In this document: positions 23,462 through 33,980 of the stretch, in pieces
Numbering within the stretch: position 1 is the stretch's first letter
Layout of the letters: each line of letters opens with the position of its first letter
Source: Mauremys mutica
Taxonomy: Eukaryota; Chordata; Testudines; Geoemydidae
NCBI RefSeq assembly: GCF_020497125.1
Contig: NC_059079.1
Coordinates: forward strand, 10,311,553 to 10,375,552
Direction of reading: 5' to 3'
Length of the DNA stretch: 64,000 nt
Translations under genes and position numbers: made by a program
Notes under the pieces: model-generated
What the model was told of the DNA's origin: nothing
What the model saw: only the letters and a program-made list of their open reading frames with translations
The model's database searches: none

Positions 23462-23666
23462 TTTATTTAGGTTTTTTGTTTGTTTTACAATATTAGGTGT
23501 ATTAGATATATTTAACATTAAACTTTCCAGGACATTTAACAACCACGTCCATTTCCACTATAACAGAAACTTCAGCCTTTAGACAATATGATAATACATC
23601 ATCACATGTGACAAGATAAAGTGTGTTCAGGGAAGGGGAGAGAGAGATTCACAGAGATTAAAATCA
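23462..23666 (-). other. RAB3B: RAB3B 3' UTR (minimal) with a candidate poly(A) signal
   Basis: Downstream of the stop codon, an AATAAA on the minus strand lies at 23467-23462, followed by a GT-containing stretch. That would give a 3' UTR of only about 220 nt. Mammalian RAB3B has a much longer 3' UTR, so longer forms running toward 17.7 kb are possible. The choice of signal is inferred. Confidence 0.4.
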
Positions 23667-23854
23667 CTAGCAGGAACAGTTCTGCTGCAAAGGGGGTGGG
23701 TTGTCTGTGAGCCGCATGTTCTTCCCAGAACTGCCTCTGGACGGGTCAGACTCTATACTCTCCGACATCTTTTCACAGATTATATCCACTAGGCGCTCAA
23801 AGACCTGTCTCACATTGATGTTCTCTTTGGCACTGGCATCAAAATAATCAAAAC
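23667..23854 (-). CDS. RAB3B: RAB3B, last coding exon (residues 159-219)
   Basis: RAB3B is a Rab3-family GTPase on synaptic and secretory vesicles that tunes regulated exocytosis. This exon completes Gly158 and encodes [20 protein letters not shown] and onward to the stop at 23669-23667. ASAK (residues 164-167) is the G5 guanine-binding motif. The C-terminus LQQNCSC carries the CxC double-geranylgeranylation signal (Cys217, Cys219) for membrane anchoring. LQQNCSC favours RAB3B over RAB3C (NCAC) and RAB3A. Together with the upstream exons the protein is 219 residues, the length of mammalian RAB3B. The position next to NRDC supports the assignment. Confidence 0.93.
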
Positions 23855-24830
23855 CTGTGAAGGAAGCAAAAAAAAATTAAAAAAATAAGTCTGATTATAA
23901 AAAGAATGCTTGAAGTAAGTGTAATGGTCTGTTTAAAACACCAACAACTTTTTTTGTATTCATTTGGTAGCCAAGAAACACTTCAGAATTACAGGACATC
24001 CAAGCAGATTGAAGCTGTCCTGGCTCAGCTGAGTGAGTCTAAGGGGCGAGGCTAACCCTTAATACTACCATGGTGAAGAGCTTTCTAAGCAGGGCTGATG
24101 AGTAGGCCCCTAAAGCATTGCTCCCTTCTGATCAGAGAACAATTAAGTTTGGAATTATGTGAAGTTACTGATGATTCCAGGGTTGCTTTTTTTTTTCTAG
24201 CACACCTTTGGCATCCTGCACCCATGAAGCAGTCAGCCATGACACCACCCAGGCCAACCTTCCTGCCCACTTAGATCAAATCGAGGTGCTTAGCCCTCCT
24301 TAATTACTCATTTGAATTCTTGCGTGAGACTTCAGCCCAGTGCCTCAGCCATGAGCAGAATATCAATGCACTGAACCAACACTGTCAGCCCCTACAATTC
24401 TTTATCTTTCCATTCCCAGAAGTCTAGGAGACTAATCATTATTTCCAAGAATTATGTTGTTACTTCTGTTCTTCCTACTATTATATTGCCTACAGCAAGA
24501 AGTCAAACTACCATATAAATAATCTGCTTTGCAATAAATTACAATCCACGGTGATTTGTATCATGAGCTTTTGTAGCACATCAGCTCTCATGTCCCCTTA
24601 CTAAACCAAGGAAAAGAAAAGCCCATTTAACGGACTAGTTTGCCTTCATTTTGTCACTCCAAGTCTCATTGTTTCAATCTGTAAAACAACAAGTAAGTTT
24701 CTAAACACTTTTATCACTTCAGAATCATTTTTTTTAAAAGGTTCCTCAATTTTAACAGGATAAAATACCTAGCAGCGCCAATACCGACACTAAGCCATTG
24801 GCTGTAACTATGCAACTTGAATCATTAGAC

Positions 24831-25050
24831 CGGTAGTTCTCAAACTTTTGTACTGGTGACCCCTTTCACATAGCAAGCCTCTGAGTGCAACCCCCCTTAT
24901 AAATTAAAAACACTTTTAAACATATTTAACACCATTATAAATGCTGGAAGCAAAGCGGGGTTTGGGGTGGAGGCTGACAGCTCGCAACCCCGCCATGGAA
25001 TAACCTTGCAACCCCCTGAGGGCTCCCAACTCCAAGTTTGAGAACCCCTG
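24831..25050. mobile_element. hAT (Charlie-like) MITE with perfect 8-bp duplication
   Basis: The 220-bp element begins CGGTAGTTCTCAAACTTTTG and ends CAAGTTTGAGAACCCCTG; the inner bases TTCTCAAACTT/AAGTTTGAGAA are exact inverted repeats. CATTAGAC is duplicated exactly at 24823-24830 and 25051-25058. Confidence 0.9.
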
Positions 25051-25518
25051 CATTAGACAATTTGAAGAGGTCAACTTTTAGAATTGGTTCTTAGTGACAG
25101 TAATATAATAACCTGTCAACAAAAAACAAGAGACTCCAGATAAATAAACTTCTGCCATCAAGGATACCATCAAGGATACCTCAGCTTGTTTAACTTATAG
25201 TCACTGGGGGGCTGATTCCTGAAAGGCACAGAACAGGAAAGACAAAGGGGACAAAGGTAATTTTAAGCCATCTTCATGGACTGTCCTGCAGCCTAGAATT
25301 CTCACAGTATAATAGTAGGATTTTATGTTTGTATTTTGTATCATTTAAAATGAATTATGTATTAAATGTACTGGTGTATGATTTGACCATATTCTGCTAG
25401 CCACCCTTTCTAAAAGCAGAAAGGAATGGTCTAATGGGCCATTGGTAAAGATGCATCAGCCAGAATCTATATCTCAGCTGATTTCAAGGTAGTAACAGAC
25501 CTTTTAGCATCACCACTT

Positions 25519-26268
25519 TGTTGTAGGTTTAGTATTTTAAAATAAGTAAAAGAATGCAATGATTGTTTTCTCTTGCATTGCAATTTGATGTTCCTGTTCA
25601 ATTGTTTTGTGTAAATCAATTCTGTGTTGTGTATGAATGAGGAATGTATGTGTTCAGATAAGTGTGAAGGCCATCACCAAACCAGATGTTCTAGGGAGAA
25701 ACCGAGGACAGATGTAAGGGCGCCAGAAGATTGCAACATGCCCCTATTGAGATGTCAGAGGAGGGCAGATTGATGACTCTAAAGATGAGACAGGCACCTA
25801 TCAATGGGGACAAGATAGCTGTGATCAAAACCAGCCTGGGGTAACTCCCTGAGAGACTTAATGAAAGAACAAGATAAAGACTGAGGAGGACAATTTAAGA
25901 AAACAAGCACTCATCAAACAATTGATTACAGCATGATGGTACAAAACTCATTGGCCCCAATGAAGGAAAATCACTATATAAGCAGGCTGCCTTGCCATGA
26001 AACTTTGGGTTTGTCCTGCCAAGACTTCCCCAGAGCATCGTGTCACGATCGACAGAATCCGGCTCCTACCTACCCGTGATCAACCTAGCTGGCCACTGGA
26101 TTGATCCGGACTCTGGACTGGTAACTATAACATTGACTGGTGGGACAGAGTGAGTGTGTGCGTGTGTATGATTGAATGCATATGCTGATTGTTGTATCTT
26201 CAATAAACACATCGTATTGCCTTTTCCCCTGAAAAAGATCCTGTGTGCTTATAAGCATGACAATAACA
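25519..26268 (+). mobile_element. Endogenous retroelement LTR (about 750 bp)
   Basis: A TATA box CTATATAAG lies near 25975-25982 and AATAAA at 26202-26207, about 220 nt apart. Plausible TG...CA limits are TGTTGTAGG and CAATAACA. Immediately beyond the right limit, TTGGTGC could be the start of a primer-binding site, so this may be a 5' LTR with the interior lost. Boundaries are approximate. Confidence 0.55.
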
Positions 26269-28083
26269 CTTGGTGCTTCTATGATGGGGGAATATGCATA
26301 TACATATTATACACACCTGGGTTGGGGTTGAAATCAGCCCAGGAGATGCAGTTTGATATATTTCATCCAGACCTATTTAAATGTTTTCATCACAGATGTT
26401 AAGGGAAAATATTAATTAAAATTCTGCTTATTACTGAATAGGCCCTGCTGTAATGGACCAGATCCATTACATGTGGACCAGTATTCAATTTTTAACAGTG
26501 GTCAGGAATGGATGCATACAGAGGAAGGTCCAAGTAACCACCTATGGCATAACTCACCCACAAGGGAATTTTTGGCCTAACTTCAGGCATGTCCTGACGC
26601 ACAAAAGCTTATAACCTTAATATATTTGTACTGTAGGATCAATAATTATTGTCCTAAAAATATTAAAGGCCTGCTCCATCAATATTCCTGTTCGTGGCTG
26701 AAGTCAAAGGTAGTGCCAAGGATACAAGATGAGCCTCCAACTGATAACTTGATTAAGTTAATCAATGCAGACTCTTCACCTCAAGCAGACATTGACCAAG
26801 TACATCATCTCAGATTATTTTATTGCTCCTATAAATGGTTAGAGAAACATTCATAGACATAACCTTTACATGAAGGCATTAATATGAAAGCTAACAGTTT
26901 AAGCAGGCAATAACCAATTAATCAAACTTCTTTCCCCTCGCAAAGTAATTTCAGATAACGTTGTACATAATGCCACATCAGCCCTTAGAAAAGCAGCCTG
27001 ATAAAATCTGAAATATTTTAAAATAGACAATGTTTCATACATTATGAGGCTTGAGCAGAGTGGAAGTGCCAGGAGCTTCCAGAAACATAATTAGCTTTTG
27101 CTTTCTTCTACCAGTGGGGATATATTTCTTCTTGGTGCCTTTGACAAGGTCAGAGATAGGTCAAGAGGTGCAAGTGTGGATTCTTAATTAAAGTAGTTCT
27201 GTACTGATGTAATCAGTTGTTATGGAGACAACATGTGCAGTATGTATGCATGCAGACAGGACGCCCATTGAAATATTCCAGACATAAGGATTTGGACTCA
27301 AGATATCAGAAATTTTTTGGTAATGAAAACAAACGGATAAACATCTTAGAAAAAAAAATAGAAGATGGGATAGTAGCTCAAACAGAACTTCACATTTGGT
27401 TGTAATATGTTTAGGCGTTAGGGTCCAAATATTCAATCACTGAAAGCTAAATTACTCTTGAAAAATATGCAAGCACCCATGCAAAGTGTGTAAAACATGC
27501 AGTTGTGAATGCAAGTTAGGTATCTGTTTTGCAAATGTTTATATTTTCAGGTGCATATTGGGTACTTGTGTGTGAGAAGAGGACCCATTACATCTTTTGC
27601 AAACTAAACATGCATTTGTTTTTTTCATTAGTACTGTACTTAATAGGGCTTCTGTTTTTCAGTGTTTATTTTTAGCAATTTTTGAGTTTTATGTAGATGT
27701 CCACAATCAGGGGATTTCAGGGCTCTCTCTTTTATTAAACTGTCATGAGTTAAAGTATAGTAAATATATTATTCATTATATTAGTATACACTGTAATGAG
27801 TAATCTCTTTGTAATGTTCCCTAGTGTGCTTTAATGTAGGGCTGTTTAGAAATCACACTCTTGTAGTGTATATTACTGCCTTATGTAGGCAAGCCCTTAG
27901 ATGCAAGTAACTATTTCCAGAGTTTTTCTGGTGTTTATTGGATAAATACCAATTTCATTCTTTTTGTAACGGGGGTATTTTATCGATGTGAAATTCAGAA
28001 GCCCTAATAACAGACCACTACTAAAAAGTAATTAGAATTATAGGAAAAGGAAGCTATTATTTGCATTATGTAGAACCCGAAGG

Positions 28084-28163
28084 CTCCAATCTTGATTGTG
28101 CTAGATACAGTTCAAGCATATTTAAGATACAATCCCTCTCCCAAAGAGTTTACAATCCAAGGC
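28084..28163 (-). repeat. SINE/LINE-tail repeat, reverse copy
   Basis: It reads TACAATCCCTCTCCCAAAGA, then GTTTACAATCCAAGG. Its reverse complement contains TTGTAAACTCTTTGGGAGAGGG, resembling the start of the repeat at 22640. Confidence 0.5.
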
Positions 28164-28221
28164 CCTTATCCTGGAGATATTATATCCATGCTTAGCTTCG
28201 TGCATACGAGTAGTGTGAGTG

Positions 28222-28340
28222 TTGTATGCTGTTTGAGGCAGGGCTCTGTGTTTGTACAGGGCCTAGCGCAATGGACTCCTGCTCCAGGACTGGGGCTCCT
28301 AGCCCCTACCACAATGCAAATTATAAATAATACCCGTAAA
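28222..28340 (+). repeat. SINE/LINE-tail repeat, forward copy
   Basis: It reads TTTGAGGCAGGGCTCTGTGT, then TTGTACAGGGCCTAGCGCAA, then GACTGGGGCTCCTAG and a run of ATAAATAATA. It matches 22640-22765 with many substitutions. Confidence 0.6.
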
Positions 28341-28707
28341 CTGAGGTTTGTCCACAACTTCCTCAAGGTCACACGTTGAACCAGTGATAAAGCTAGACAT
28401 ACAATTGGGCTCCAGTCCCCTGCTTTTAACAATAGAGTACTATCCTCCAATTAATAATAGAACCCAACATTACAGATTTGAGAATTGAGTACAGTAGGAG
28501 ATTTTAATAAAACGGGGGTTATGACAATTCCTGTAAGTGCCCAAAGAACCTTTTCTTTCCTGCAAACCTGAACAAATATTTACAGTAACCCCTTCTACAA
28601 GGGTCTCTGGGAAACAGCATTAATTGAAGTCAATTTTAACAAGATTTATCAAATCAGTAGAAATCCTAATGTGACTATGGCGGTGTAGTTAAAACATCAC
28701 ACACAAG

Positions 28708-28832
28708 ACCCGATTCTTCAAAGATTTGCACACATGCTTAACCTTAAACATGCAAGTAGTTCCACTGAATTCAGTAGGACTATGCACATGCTTCAAGTTA
28801 AGCACACAGATTACTCTTTGCAGAATTGGAGC
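28708..28832. repeat. Palindromic MITE-like repeat (125 bp)
   Basis: The arms GACCCGATTCTTCAAAGATT and ACTCTTTGCAGAATTGGAGCC, and CACATGCTTAACCTTAAACATGC and GCACATGCTTCAAGTTAAGC, surround a centre CCACTGAATTCAGTAGG. It is nearly self-complementary over its full length, with no coding capacity. It resembles in design short palindromic families reported from crocodilians (Chompy), but identity is not verified. Confidence 0.65.
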
Positions 28833-29098
28833 CTTCCTGTAACTGCCTCTTGTATATTTTACCCATAATGCTTTGTAGCATTTACTCTGAAACTTTCTAT
28901 ATTACATTCTTTGTCTTAAGTAGAGATATAGGAAACAACACTAAATAGATGAGAAATTGGGATGCATATCCTACATGCTGGTGTTCATTCTAAAATCTTT
29001 ATTCCAAACTCAGCTTCTTCCAGAAGAAACTGCTCCCTTTTTTCTAGCAATCGGGTGATGTTACTTCTATATGTGGGCAGGAAGCCCAGTAAGTAACT

Positions 29099-30093
29099 GT
29101 GATGGTTCTCAGGGTACCCAGGACGGTGAATCCCCTTGTTACCCTCTGTCTCCAGCATGAGGGAGACTTGCTTGTGCTTAGCTGGGTGGCAGCTCCCTGA
29201 CATCACCAGCCGGTTAGCCACCCAAGCACTCTCCTCTGGGCCATGCTTGCCCTCATTTTGCCTTGCAGGTTAACAATAGGTGCATCCCAGTCCCAGAGAC
29301 CCTTTGCAGCATCCTCCTGTAGTGTCCAGCCCCTTATCCACTGAACACCCACAGAAACACCATGTCTGCTGTCCCCAAGGGAACAGTGTACACACCAGCT
29401 TGTATGATTCAACTCAGGATCAGAACCTCACTTAATATCACAACACTTAGATATGCTTGTAGCAAAAGCAAAGATAAGATTATTATCAAAGATTCAAGAG
29501 ATAGCGAGTAAGGATAATGGACACAAAAGGTTAGGCATAAAACAAAATCATAATTCACTTTCTAGAGACTAAACTTAACAGGCTTACCAGCTGTCTAAAG
29601 AAGTTTACCTCACCCCTGCCAAAGTCCTCTGCAACCAAGGCTGGTTGTGATCCCATTTTCATGAATCTAAACGCATTGCACGTTTACTTCCTAGGTGCAG
29701 GATGGGGGTGGGGGAGGGCATCATTTTTGCCTTCTACTTCTATCCCCAAAGTTCACTGTCTGTACTCTGACACAGTATAACCGTTTCCCCTCCCCCCACC
29801 TTGTTTGTTTTCCTGAATGTTCTTCCCTGTTGACATCACATCTCTCTGTTGACTTTGCATGTAAATGTATATCCATTGTGTTAGCTTGCAATGCTTAATT
29901 TACATCTCTCAACAGGTGAATAAACATTTCTTATCTGAGAGAAAACATGTCTGTCAACCCTGCCTTGATACAGACTTGAAAACGTATTTTCAATATGCCG
30001 TTTAAACACATAATTCCTTATATAGTATCTGTACATACAGTTCACTACGATATTAATGACCAATGTGACCCTGGCTTTCATTTAAGTCCTCAC
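29099..30093 (+). mobile_element. LTR-like repeat, family shared with 40560-41034
   Basis: It begins TGTGATGGTTCTCAGGGTAC and contains CACCAGCCGGTTAGCCACCC, then CTCTCCTCTGGGCCATGC. The reverse complement of 41034-40560 starts GATGGTTCTCGGGGTA and has the same ordered blocks (CACCAGCC.GTTAGCCAC, CTCT.CTCTGGGC.ATGC). It is therefore a dispersed element about 1 kb long. LTR type is inferred from length and ends; the right limit is uncertain. Confidence 0.5.
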
Positions 30094-30429
30094 ATTAGCT
30101 TCTTTGGTGAACATTAAGGTACATACCAGAACCAGGACACTCCTATATCCCCCTTGCTAGCTGGCATTAAGGAATTCTTGGGTTTTTTGCTCCACTCTAA
30201 AGAACAATTTATAATCTCTGATAAATTGCAAAAAAAAAAAAAATCGGGTATAAAAGCAACTTTAAATTCTGAAAATGACACTGTACTACTCAGCGGAGTG
30301 GTATATAATATTTAACTAGACCATTATCATCTTTGCAGCACTGATATTATGCTGTTGGAAGAACTTTTTCATGTACAAGTAAAAAAGGACACATTATAAA
30401 GAGAAAAGAAGGAAAGCTTTAACACATAC

Positions 30430-30554
30430 CTAACTGATCAGCCAGATGTTTACCCTTTTCCAGAGGAATGATTCTTTCATCCTCCATGTCACACTTGTTT
30501 CCAACCACAATGACTTGTGCATTATCCCAGGAATAGGTCTTGATCTGAGTGGCC
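30430..30554 (-). CDS. RAB3B: RAB3B, penultimate coding exon (residues 116-158)
   Basis: It completes Trp116 and encodes [20 protein letters not shown], then [24 protein letters not shown] at residues 135-138 is the G4 motif that sets guanine specificity. The [13 protein letters not shown] stretch is diagnostic of the Rab3 subfamily. Acceptor CTATAG, donor TTAG|GTATGT. The phases match the exons on both sides. Confidence 0.95.
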
Positions 30555-30903
30555 CTATAGCAGGACAGAGAAAATAGATAATGTATTGTCAGTAGTGCCA
30601 AAGAATATTGAAATAAATACTTATAAACATTAAACCCAATTCCAACTGTAGATCAGCTGTTGATTAAAAGGTAAATTACCAAACATATATAAGGCAGCAA
30701 TGCAACATTTTAAAGTATATGAATTATGATAGATTCTATTTTATTATCCGAATACTTTGTATACAAAGTTAATGTACCAATAAAGTTTCCCAGTCACATT
30801 TTTTAAATATTTTAAACATTGTGGGAACAGAACAAAAAGATGAATTCAGTAGTTTCATTTTATACATTTTAGGAAAATTAACACAATTTCTGTGGCCACT
30901 TCT

Positions 30904-30957
30904 GCTTGTATAAATCAGTCAGTGGAACTGCATTTACACCAACTGAGGCTCTGCCCC
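30904..30957. repeat. Short palindromic repeat copy
   Basis: It reads TGTATAAATCAGTCAGTGGA, then ACTGCATTTACACCAACTGA. It is the same small family as 8113-8166 and 51306-51388. Confidence 0.4.
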
Positions 30958-30989
30958 CTAAAGAGAAGAATATATAATAGATGTAAACT

Positions 30990-31118
30990 TAGGGTGACCA
31001 GATGTCCCCATTTTATAGGGACAGTCCCGATTTTTGAGTCTTTTTTTTTTTATATATAGGCTCCTATTACCCCCCACTCCCTGTCCCAATTTTTCACATA
31101 TGCTGTCTGGTCACCCTA
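30990..31118. mobile_element. hAT-size MITE with perfect ends and 8-bp duplication
   Basis: Ends TAGGGTGACCAGA and TCTGGTCACCCTA are near-perfect inverted repeats. TGTAAACT is duplicated exactly at 30982-30989 and 31119-31126. The 129-bp element contains paired GTCCC/GGGAC motifs. The 8-bp duplication fits hAT. Confidence 0.82.
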
Positions 31119-32625
31119 TGTAAACTACTATTCAGAAGGGATCACAATATACGGTACAAGATACGACAAAAATAACCCAGAACTGAATCACAAATTCAAT
31201 GCCTCTGGACAAATAAATTAAGCTTAATTTGCGATTGCTATTATTTTATTTTTATACAATTTGTTAGAAAAGAGAATGCAGAAGATGCAATATTTAAGGT
31301 TTTAGCAGAGTATTTGAACTGATTTTTCATGAACTCATACTGAAAACCTGAATCATCTTGACTAGAGTAGGAAAGCTGTCATGTGGACTAAATACTGGCT
31401 AAAAACCTGTAAAAAAAACAAAAAAAAAAGAAGCAAAGATAAACATGTATCAAATTGGGGGGAAATGGGATTTAGTGAAAGATTAGCTCATATGTATAGC
31501 TTGACTAAGGGATGTCTAATGCAGCAATGAGCAGACATGATAACAGTCTGCAAGTATCTGATGATGGTCAACTACAAGGACTGAGGAATTATTTAGTGTG
31601 GTACATAGGGGACCACCTGTAGTAACTGAGTAAATTTAGACTGAATATCTACATTTAAAACATCTAAAGTGCCTTCTGGCTTGGTATGTGGTGGAATTGA
31701 AATGGAGTTTGTTGTGGAGCTGAGGAGTCTAGGAGTGTGATGTTTTATGAAGTTTATACAGTAAAGCATGTGCTGAAATTGCCGTGGATGTTAATATGAG
31801 CTTAACTACTCAATTTCCTTGATTTTCAATGAGTGCATTGATGGAAAATGCACTCGTGCAATCCCAACAGCTAAATTTTAGGAGTAGGAACAAGACTAAG
31901 AGTTATGGGTTGGAAGATGATGTTTAATGGTGGTCAGATTTCATGGATCAAATCTTGGCTTTAGACAGTGTGTGTATTGTCCCAAAACCCAAATCTCGTA
32001 GAAGGGAAAGTTATGCTGAGCCTTCATTTTAGCTCCCCAAATCAATGAAATTCACTCTCTGCAGCCCCTCAACCCACTGAGCTGCAGAGGTGCATTCCAG
32101 GTGGGGCTTGGGAGTGTGGTTGTGGCATGCACATATAAACAACCCAAGAATTAAAAAAAATAAAAAATGAGAGCGAGAGAGAAGATCCTTTATGTCAGGT
32201 TTCTAAATTCGTATGTACCTGAAGAATTGTGATTTTCAAAAGAATTGAGCATCCAGCAGCTCCCACAGAATACAGGCTAACCAAAATAATTTTACCTCTT
32301 TTGACATGAGTTGTTAGCCAGCATTCGAGGTCTTGTGGATTGTTTCCATTAGGAGGAGAAACTGAGGCGAAGTCAGGTATTTCTTTGATGCAATCCTGTT
32401 TATTTACAAAAAATGTACACTAAATCCTTTGTCCCTGAATGCAGGAGGAATCAAATAGCAGGAGACCATTTCTTTGTTCACAGTTTCAAGCCTCTTTTTA
32501 GCCAGCACTCTACCCAAAAGCTCTCTAGCTTTTTTCAGAGTCACACTACAAGTGTTTCTCTGATTATCTCTGGGGTTTCCTTGTTGCCTTCTGTGTACAT
32601 TGTAGTGTTTCTCTTGCTTCTCTTT

Positions 32626-32800
32626 GGGTACATCTACACTGCGTTCTCAAGTCAGGTTAGGTAACCTACATTAGCTAATTCAGGTTAACCTAGCAGAGAA
32701 GGCATGGCAATTTGGCTTTCAATTTAGGTTAGTGCCGCTGTTAACACAGATTAACTAACCTGATTTAAGAACACAGTTTATTCGCAGAGTACACGTATCC
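32626..32800. mobile_element. Harbinger-like MITE
   Basis: Left end GGGTACATCTACACTGCG and right end GCAGAGTACACGTATCC are inverted. The interior is made of AGGTTA/TAACCT half-sites (AGGTTAGGTAACCT, TAGGTTAACCT). The right flank is TTA, fitting a TWA target. Confidence 0.55.
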
Positions 32801-33674
32801 TTAAACATGCACGCACGTGCACACACAGCTGCAACAAAAAATATTGAGTCCCCTGTGTTTGCATTCAGACCCCAGTAAAACTCCTCTCTCACATAGCTCA
32901 GATTCCTAACTGGCCTTGTAAGTGGCCTGTGTTTTGGGTGGTGGCTCTTGTTTCAGCTGTCTATTCCATAAAGGCGCTTAATTACGTCTTACATTTATTG
33001 TGAATGAAGGGCATCTGGTACACACAACAGCTTCAGCAAAGTTTCACCCAACCCCAGCATAAAAACATTACTTTTTCATCCATTTGCCAAAAAAGAGCCA
33101 GGATTCTACCCAAGTTTTTACTTCTATTTAGTTTACTTAAATTGCTCTCCCTTTAACAACATGGGTCTTGATTCCTTCAGCTTCTGATTCACAAAGAGCC
33201 CCCAATGCTGATTCACTCTTGATAATTTAAGTTAATTGTAAACAGCCCGCTCTTCTCTCCCACAGAAATGTCAATTACATTATTCCATGAATATCTGTTA
33301 AGCAGGGGTTCATTTTATTGTGCAAATTGCCTTAAATAAATAAACAGCACATTTGATTTGTAGATGAGGAAATTAGTCTAAACAAAGGCCCTTCCTTGAG
33401 TTCAGGCTGATTTTTAAAAATGCAAAAATTATTCAGAATGATGTATTTTGAGGCAGACACATTTCCTAGCCTGTAAGGTGAAATTAACACCTGGGGTTTG
33501 ATTTATGTTTGCTCTTTACTAACATGATTTTTTTCCTCTTTTATTATGCAGGTTATTTTATTATTTATTTATTATTATGTTGCAGTTTATTTTAACTCTT
33601 TTTTCTTGTATTCTGTGTGTGTACAGCTGATTCCTACCAGCAACATATTTTTTCATTGGATGATTAATAGTTAA

Positions 33675-33980
33675 TAGGATGGCCAGGCTGACGCTTTGGG
33701 AGAGACTTACTGGAATTTCCCAAGTGCCTTGTTCTTGCATCTCGCTGATAGTACTAAGATAGGCAATATTCTCAAACCTTATAATATTCGATTACAAGAT
33801 CCACAACTTTTTCAGAAGAATTCTCGGAAAATTGCTGTATCCGAGATAAAGGATGTACAATATAATCTCCAGGAACTGCTAGCAAATAGAATTATTGCTG
33901 AATCGTGCAGACTGTATCCCTCCCTCAAAGTGGTGGCCAGGATCCCGTTAATGTCTGACGAGTTCACCTATGAGTAGAGT
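33675..33980 (+). other. Unassigned open frame, about 100 codons
   Basis: A plus-strand frame runs from after a TAG at about 33674 (start GATGGCCAGGCTGACGC) to a TAG at 33975-33977. It has no in-frame ATG near its 5' end; TTG at 33696 is the first listed start. The peptide looks protein-like: mixed composition, with segments ETYWNFPSALFLHLADS, KIGNILKPYNIRLQDP and RIIAESCRLYPSLKVVARIP. An AG precedes the open part, so it could be a terminal exon or the remnant of a retrocopy or transposon protein. I do not recognise it. A Harbinger-like element begins only a few bases after its stop. Confidence 0.35.

Larger units (their letters stand above)
23855..30429 (-). other. RAB3B: RAB3B intron between the last two coding exons
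   Basis: A 6.6 kb intron. It holds a hAT MITE (24831-25050), an LTR (25519-26268), SINE and palindromic repeats (28084-28832) and an LTR-like repeat (29099-30093). Nothing was recognised in 26300-28080. Confidence 0.65.
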
